Assembly (NCBI GenBank): GCA_949358305.1
Contig: OX442319.1
Coordinates: forward strand, 13,888,001 to 13,952,000
From: Strigamia acuminata
Lineage: Eukaryota; Arthropoda; Chilopoda; Geophilomorpha; Linotaeniidae
Reading direction: 5' to 3'
Length of the DNA: 64,000 nt
Positions 10,337 through 18,800 of this stretch are shown here, in pieces (position 1 is the first letter of the stretch; each line of letters starts with the position of its first letter). The notes below the pieces were generated by a model, which had not been told where the DNA came from, did no database searches, and saw nothing but the letters and a program-made list of their open reading frames with translations. The translations under genes and the position numbers were made by a program.

Positions 10337-11588
10337 GTCTCCTCACAGGTCTCCTCACAAACTCAATTTCTTTCAATTCTAAAATTCCATGAAAAACATC
10401 AATTTAAGAAAAACTTATTAAAGATCTGCGTGTTTTTTTTTTATATGAACCTGTATTGTTGTGTTAAATCAGGTCTCTGGTTGAATTCGTCCATTTCCGA
10501 AGTTTCTCGGCGTAATCGAATAAAATGTGCAATTTCAATACGGACAAAAAGATAAACAATTTGTATTATGAATTTAAAAATTGGATAAGTTGTGACGGTT
10601 ACGGCCACGGTGTGGTTTGCACTGACGATGCCACGCTCATACATGGACAAAAGTTAAGTTTTTTCCACATATTATGACCTCATTTCCTGCCTCCAAGTTT
10701 CAACAATGATTGCATTAGGCAATAACCATGTTGCAGCGCTTGCATCGAAGGAAATGTTCTTTACGTCAGAAAATTGATTATCAAGAGCACCGGCATGGAA
10801 ACTTATAAATTAACGATTGTTGCAAGCATTCTAAATACAAAACGTTTTATTTTTGTATTCAAAATATTGATTTGCAATGTACACTCACAGAAAGAAAAAT
10901 ATTCTTTTTATTTGTGTGATTTAATTTTTTTCATTTCGGTCTCTTATCAGTGTGGTCCAAACACCCCTAGCCTTGACCCCTGTATCAACAAACGAATGCC
11001 CCATTGAATTCAGAATTACGTCCAATTAATACAGAATTTTTAATAATTAAATTTAAAATTTCTTGAATATAAATAAAAAATGAAAAGAAAATGTCGGTAA
11101 ATGTTGCTTCAAGAAGCTCCATCAATAGAATTCATAAATAATGTTTGATGTCAAATAAAAACGTTCCACTTCCGCTCCCGAAGCAATAAAAACTCTGAAA
11201 GAATCAATTCATCGGGCGTAAGCAGTTGTCATTTATTTCTAAAATAAATCATTTTTATGTAAAATAGTAAACAGGATGTTAAATACATTGATTAGAAAAA
11301 CCAAAGAAGCAGAGCCGGTCAAGCTGAAGTAACACTTGCGTCAACTGGAATACACTCATTTACTATTCTCACCGTGGACGGTGAGAACATTTCCACTGCT
11401 CAACGGTTTGAATAACCTTTCACCGTTACTCATTGTGACCGATCAAATTCAAACAACTGGATTGACCAACTTTGATACAACTGCTTCGGTTGAACTACAT
11501 TTTCAGTCCTACGTAAAGGTAAATTTTATTACGTACACCAACTAAACCAGTAAACCAGACTTACAGATATATGTGAGAAAAATAAATA
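10337..11588. other. Intergenic region upstream of the channel gene
   Basis: AT-rich, with no supported protein gene. A plausible 5'-UTR intron lies just before the channel start: donor AAG|GTAAAT at 11,517 and acceptor TTACAG before 11,567, leaving a short leader before ATG 11,589. Promoter elements could not be identified with confidence. Confidence 0.35.
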
Positions 11589-12814
11589 ATGGAAGCGCAG
11601 CAAGCGAGCCAACCGTTAGGTCCGTTAGGCTGGATTCAGAAACACAGAATGCGTGACCTCGTTGCAAACATTCTCAGCGAGCAAACGGAGACACCGGAGT
11701 TGATCAAATCACTCAAGAAAATTTCGGGAAAGAAAAAGATTCTACGTGTACTAGTTTGCACTCTGCTCTTGATGAATATAGCAGCTTGTGTTTACCAAAG
11801 CGCAGACCGAATAATGCATTACATGTCTGAGCCAACAGCAGTTGACGCCACCTTAATTGAAACAACGGACGCATCTACGATGCCATTTGTTTATTTTTAT
11901 CCCCACACCACGCAAGAATTTAATAATTTCATAAATCAAAAAGACCAATGCAATAGTATGCACATTAATCCATCGCAATCACGACATAACTACTCAGACG
12001 TAATAAAATATGTGAGATCTTCTAACTTCATAACCGATGCCTACTTTGCAGCGGTAAATCATTTTCTTTTTTTTTAAATATTCTGTTGTCTGGAAATTCA
12101 ACGTTTAATCCAAAATCTAATTTCATGTACTCGTAATCTTTGTAGGGAATATCACGTGCTAACCTTACAGTTAAAATGCACCCTGCCCCTTGGCCAGTGA
12201 CTCAAGTTTCTAGTCGTGAGTCTACAAAAATTGGTTTATTTAAATTTTAAAATCCATTTTCTTTAGCATTTGTTTTTTCATCTGGAAATCAATATCACAA
12301 GATGATAATAAAATTCAAATTGCCCAAAAAATGCTGGGACATTGCTGTAAGTATTTGAGGAAGTTTTTAGTCTAGTGCATACAATACGCCACTGTACTAA
12401 TCGCCTATTTTTGTATCAATTATTGTTTATTGTTTTGATTTAAAGGTATTAATAGATGCCTCACCGATCGTGGATCACTTATACACATCTAATTTACCCA
12501 GAATGCCATGTTATCGCAGAATGAACCATGCTGGAATAATCACGCAGAAAGTAAGGATTAAGTTCAAAGTTCAAAATTCAAAAAATAAGATGTTACTGTC
12601 TTAGCAGTCAAACATGTAATGTTTAGTTCTACAACTTTCAGAACATTAGCGCTGTTTGTTTACTCTATGTAACAATTGTGCTAAAATTAATTAAATCTTT
12701 CCTTTTAAACTCGTTTTAGTTTCACTTTATTAACCTGAAACGAAAACCGTGTGGCAATCAAGTCGACTTTGAGAACTGCTTGCGAGCTTGTTTCAGGAAA
12801 ACGCTAAACGTCAG
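11589..12814 (+). CDS. DEG/ENaC unit A, exons 1-5 (N-terminus, TM1, extracellular part)
   Basis: Exon 1 starts MEAQQASQ, with cytosolic basic residues, TM1 (about residues 54-72, LRVLVCTLLLMNIAACVYQ) and the post-TM1 segment FVYFYPH that takes the place of the family's FPAVT. Donors/acceptors: GCG|GTAAAT to TGTAG|GGA; AGTC|GTGAGT to TTTAG|CA; GCT|GTAAGT to AAAG|GTA; AAA|GTAAGG to TTTTAG|TTT; CAG|GTACTG. Exon 5 holds PCGNQVDFENCLRAC, the Cys cluster typical of the thumb region. Introns 1-4 are short (51-169 bp); intron 5 is about 1 kb and houses a MITE. Confidence 0.8.
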
Positions 12815-15800
12815 GTACTGTAAAGTGTCGTTATGACAAAATCTGCATATCCAAACGCAGATATCCATTGGATGTCAACAGGTGTTGTATTTTACAACTC
12901 ATTGCCAAAAAAAATAGAATATTGGTCAAAACTAAGTTCATCACCTCTTTTAATACAATTTTCTAAACTAACAAAATAAATGAATAAACAATACTTTTAG
13001 GATATAATTCTACCATTATTTGGCTACAATTTTTGTTGGAATTATTCAAACATTCCCGCGCATCGCGTCGTAACATCCACCAAACCCTAGTTACGACTCG
13101 GGTATAAACGTTCATAGAACGTTCAGTAGGTGCATTCAAAAAGTCTAAAACGTATGCAAAACTCGTTTAGTGTTTGCACGTGACGTCATTCCCATTGAAT
13201 AACATGGAAATGACGTCACAAGTACAAACACGAAACGAGTTTAAGAGGCGTTTTAGAGTTTTTGAATGCACCTAGTGTATTTTGAGTATGATTATGATTC
13301 AATTTTGAGTAATCTGGATTTACAAAATGACAAAAAAATGGAATGTGCAATTGTTTGTGACAAAAACAATGGAGCAATGAGTTAAAGTGATATACAAAAC
13401 ATTTATTAGTTGAAATTACAACTTTTAGTTGATGTGGATCATCGTTTTGCATTAATTACAGTTTGGATTTTGTTATAGTTTCAAGCAATAAATGTTTTTT
13501 ATGTCACTTTTCCACATTCTTACATTGGTAAATTGAATCAATATTTTTCAGTTCTATTTCAACCAAACCACAGCTAAATAATGCTAGAATCGTATCCTAA
13601 AAACCATCGTTTATTTATTTACTTTGTTACCTTTAAAAAGTTGTAGCAACAAACGGTCATGAACATAGTTTGACCAATATTCCATTTTGGCAAGGAGCTG
13701 TACTGTATAAATACTGAGTTGTGTAGCTTGTTCAAATGTTGGGATAAAGGTTTAGGGGCTTTCATTTGTCCTAAAGTTCAGAAAATCACTGTGTTCATAT
13801 TGTTTCAGTGATTTATATTATGAACTACAAAATCTACAAAAATTCAGCCAAACTGAAATTCAAAGGCAGTACGGGTATATAACAGATCTCTTTATCAATG
13901 ACAATGCCATTCAGATGTGCAAATGTCTCGATTTATGCGATGTAACACATCAAAGCACTTCATTCAATACAGAGTATTATAAAGAAGATGTTCTACAAGT
14001 ATATGCTGTGAATAATTATGTTCGTACAATGCAAGAACGTCACTCTTATGATCTCATCGATTTATTGTGTGATATCGGAGGAACCATCGGTCTCTATTTC
14101 GGCATGTCATGCTTAACACTCGTTGAAATATTTGTCCACTGCTGCAAAACACCTTTCGTCAAGTCCTACAAAACAACTAAAGGAAATTGCCAGTTGAAAG
14201 AGAGAATACAAACGATACTCGAAAAGAAACAGAAAACGCAAAAACAATCATTTGTCAAAAAACTATTGAAAATGAAAACCATCGTAATATTATTCCTGCT
14301 CTCTCTTTCTGTTTATTACATGTACGATTTGGTGGACGAGTTTCTTAAATATCCAGTCTATCAATCTGTTAGACTCGAAAGAGACGAATTCATACATTTT
14401 CCACAAATTATTGAATGTGAAGAGAATTATAAAATATTAAAAGCAAAAAATGATTTAGCTAAAAAAATGAAAGCTAATAGCAAAGATTACCAACTCATCG
14501 ATTTGCTTCATCAATCATCAGAATTCGCTAACGAGCCACTGCAATTATGGAACGCTTCATCCAATTTCAAATACTATGACGACGAAATGCGGAAACGCCA
14601 GTCGAATGTAAGCAAATGAACATTCAAAGAAGGTGAATTTGTTTGCATACTTTTATTTTTTTTTACAGCCTAATTTTCAAAAACTAGATGCTTATACTGT
14701 ATCTACTCTGTCAACAATGTTTGGACTATGCAGTGTTATCAAGAAAAGTAGCAAAAATTTGACATTATTCTATGCGATCTTTCAACTTGTTTAGCCACCT
14801 AAAGTTCTAACACACGTAGCCCTAAGAATTGACCCAAAATGCACCAGCATTGTAAAAGACTAGCGGATACATTTCATATTTTCATAATGATGGGTTTGAC
14901 ATTTACCATGTTTACATGTACTCACTTATCTAGATAAGTGAAAATGCGAATTTTACTTTTCTGGAAAACTGATCATGTAAACAAATCAGTTTTCCAGAAA
15001 AGTCAAACTTATCTGGAAAACTAAAATCCACTTGTTTGAGGTAGATTTTGGGTGTTTTGCGCATTGCCATTTGCAATGTAAACACCCACTCATTGCATAA
15101 GCTGACGTCACAACAACGCTGTAATGCAACTGTTTAAAAACATGGCGGCAAAGTGGAGCGAGCACAGTGCTTGCAATGTTAGAATGAATGGGAAACACCA
15201 ACGAAACAAAACAATATTTTCCGAGGTTGGCGGGAAGACATATTGTTTGTGCACAGTGCATTGTGGATGATTAATGCGCAAGTTTAACAGAGAGTTAAAT
15301 ACGTCATATGACGTCAAATTTTTTGGAAAACTGATTCTTTGTAAACGCATGCAGTTTTATAGATAAGTAAAAATTCGCATTTTTACTTATCTAGATAACT
15401 GGTAACATGTAAACATGGTAATTGTCACAACATCAAAACGAGTTAACGTGCATGTTGGCAATGCTGCTAATGTATCTCGATTGAGGAACCTCTGCACCTT
15501 CAAATATTGCTTAATTGCAGCATGAACCAAGCATGACATGAACACGTATCCTTTTTTCGACCCGGCTGCTTTTTTACTACACTTTTTTCACCCGACTGCA
15601 AGTAAAGTTCGATACAAGTTAGGACGTCACCCAAATCGTCACACCAGCACTGTAAAACAATAGCAGATATGTTTTTTTTAATGTATGATCGCCTTTTGTT
15701 TCAAGTCACAACACCAAAACACGAGTACTCAAGCAAAAGTTGTGTACAATCCTGGCCATAAAAATTGTCGCTGGCTAGTCATGCTCAGCTTGCTGCTGAA

Positions 15801-18800
15801 GTTGAGACTGACTAGTTACAATTGCAGCCACCAGAGCGATTGGTCAAGTCTACTCTTTTTAGGGATCACACCTAACTAGCTGCAACTGATCAGACTTCAT
15901 TCTTAATACGGTAACAAATAAATAGCTGTCATTTTGATAAGATTTTCTGAATCCTTGGGTTTAAAAAATAAAAAAAAATAAAATGTGAATTACCGTACGT
16001 TGCTTTGTAACCTAAAGTTTAAAAAATGTTTAATTTGAAATCTGAATAAAGGTGGTCGTAAAACTATCACAACATAGCAGGATTTTTGTGCTAAAATGCT
16101 GAATTTCTGTGCAAAAGTGCTGATTTTCTGTGCAAAAATGCTGAATTTCTGTGCAAAAATGGTAAATTTCTGTGCAAAAATGGTGAATTTCTGTGCAAAA
16201 ATGGTGAATTTCTGTGCAAAAATGGTGAATTTCTGTGCAAAAATGGTGAATTTCTGTGCAAAAATAGTGAATTTCTGTGCAAAAATGGTTAATTTCTGTG
16301 CAAAAATGGTGAATTTCTGTGCAAAAATGCTGAATTTCTGTGCAAAAGTGCTGATTTTCTGTGCAAAAATGCTGAATTTCTGTGCAAAAATGCTGAATTT
16401 TGTTACAAAAATGCTAAATTTTAATTTAAAAAAGCCATTTTTAGTTATAAAAATACTCAATTTATATGACCAAGATAATTGTTTATCTGCAAAATTGCAA
16501 TTTCTTAGAAAATAAGTCATTTTTATAGATGAAAGGCTATTTAGTATTTTTTTGCAAAATAAATACTAAACTTAAATACCACTTTCACAAAAATATTTTT
16601 CAATTTTCTCTGAAACTGGTTGAATTTCCGTAGTTTGTGGAGTTTGTGTATTTACTGTTAAATACACATTATTACAACTCACTCATGCTACGAATATTCC
16701 TAAAATTTTGCTCATTTCATCATTAGACAGGTGACTATACTCTTTCCACACTCAAGGTTGACCCTGGAAGCTGGGCTCCCATTGGCCTACTTAGAACTGC
16801 AATGTAACTATATAGCATTGCATTTCTAAGTAGGCCAATGGGAGCCCAGCTTCCAGGGTCAACCTTGAGTGTGGAAAGAGTATAGGCATTTTAATTTGGA
16901 CAAAATAAATTTTTCAATTTTATAATGCAAATGAACGAGTGTAATACAACAAATATAACAGCTGAAACAATCACCCACCCTAGATAATAGACTTATCTAA
17001 TCACCCTTGTGGCAAAAATTGAAATTAATCATTTCAATTCCAGCAGCAAGCAGGATGCGACAATTTTTATGGCCACGATTGTACGTGTTGGCAATGTGTG
17101 CTTACCATGCTTGACCTTAATTAATCAATCACAGATGCAGTGGGATATATTTTGTGCTGGCGCCATATTTGACCACCAGGGTTACTTTGTTGACTCACAA
17201 TGTAAATGGGTTGAGGCAACTATTGATTTAAAGGGAGGGGAATGATATTACAATGTAATCCATTGCGTACTTGTGCTTTTCTGTACCATCCAAGATGCAA
17301 TCGAAATCAGTTTCGGTCATGCTGGTGACACACTAGGCGTTTTGCGACGCGATTCGCGCCGCGAAGCGATTTTGACGTCATGAAAAATGACGTCACATCC
17401 GGTTTTAATCGCGGGGCAGTACTTTTGCGGCGCGATTTTGATAGTACATGCACCTTGTACTATTTTGGTCGGCGATTTCAATCGCAGCCAATCCGGTGAG
17501 ACCAGGTCTCACCTGATTGGCTGCGATCGAAATAAAAATAATTCTGGTTTTTTTAAAAATAAAAACGTTGCCCTCACGTTTCCCACATTTTGCATTGGCA
17601 GTATTAAGCCTAATATTACGGTAGGCCTAATAATGCTAAAAATAAGGTAGACAAATAAAAACAGTTTGGTACTACGCTGTGAATTACTTCTAATAATGAG
17701 TTTATTTTTGTTTATTTCCTTTATTTTAGCATTATTAGGCCTAACATTAGGCTTAATACTGCTAAATAACATCTGGAATTAGATAATCCTTTGCGCAGAT
17801 GTCGATAAAAATAAGAAACTGGAAATAGCCAATAATTCGTGGTCCTCCATTTTTTTAACAACAATGTGTTCCTAAAATCAGCAGTTGTCAGCTGTTTTTA
17901 TTTGCATCGCATCGCATTGTGCCTAGTGTGTCATGCCTGGCGAAATAGCTGGGCGATTCGCCTAGCGATGCTATCGCCTGTCACGTGGTCGCGGCGCGAA
18001 TCGCGTCGCAAAACGCCTAGTGTGTCACCAGCATTAGTTTCGATCCATCGACTTTCCAAAGTAACAATTAATTATTCATAATTTAACAAGAGTTGCTACC
18101 CGCAACAATTCCACTTTTTCCCATCGTAAACACGTCACATCGAATAATTTTTTCTTTCTGCTTCTAAATGTTCTAGAAGAAGCACGGTTTGTTCCGAATA
18201 GGAACAGGGTAGACTTTTATAAAATGTGGAACATCAACAAACTTCAGCCAGTGAGAAATTTTGAACTTTTGAATTAAACGAATTATTTCAACTTGAGATG
18301 CATTGTAGCACTTCATTCTGCCACAAAATCAATATTTTCATCCTAAACACATTTTCTACATACACGGTGGAAGTTTTGTTAAAATTCATATTTCCCGTCA
18401 AACGGTAAACTTATAATTGAATCAGAAAAACTGTGCAGAGTGCTTAGAACACATTAGTTCATTCCAGATTGTTCGAGTCGATACCCCGACAAGCCCGTGT
18501 GGTGACAACGAGCAAGTATCAGAATGTGAACAGGACTGTTATGCATCCCGACTGAATATTTCATGCAGGTCAGCATTTACATTATCACATTATTCTAGAG
18601 CATTTAGTTTACTGAATGAATGAAACTACGGCACAAACTGCAAACTGTAATCCAGAGAAAATACTATAAGAACAATAAGATTTTAAACTTATGTACAGTA
18701 CATTGCTACAGTAGATGCCACAACTGGTTTGTATTGCATGTATTCGTAAAGCAAGTAGATTGGGACACTATAGGAATACTCTACATCACTTTTCAACGAT

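Noticed and set aside
13001-13089. Frame DIILPLFGYNFCWNYSN after a TTTTAG acceptor, as an extra channel exon
   Set aside because: Phase does not fit the phase-2 donor of exon 5 and it ends in a stop; exon 5 joins 13,809 in phase instead. An alternative short ending cannot be fully excluded.
15990-16520. Long repetitive frames on both strands (FCAKMVN / FAQKFTI)
   Set aside because: They come from a 21-bp tandem unit inside an intron; no splice or start context.
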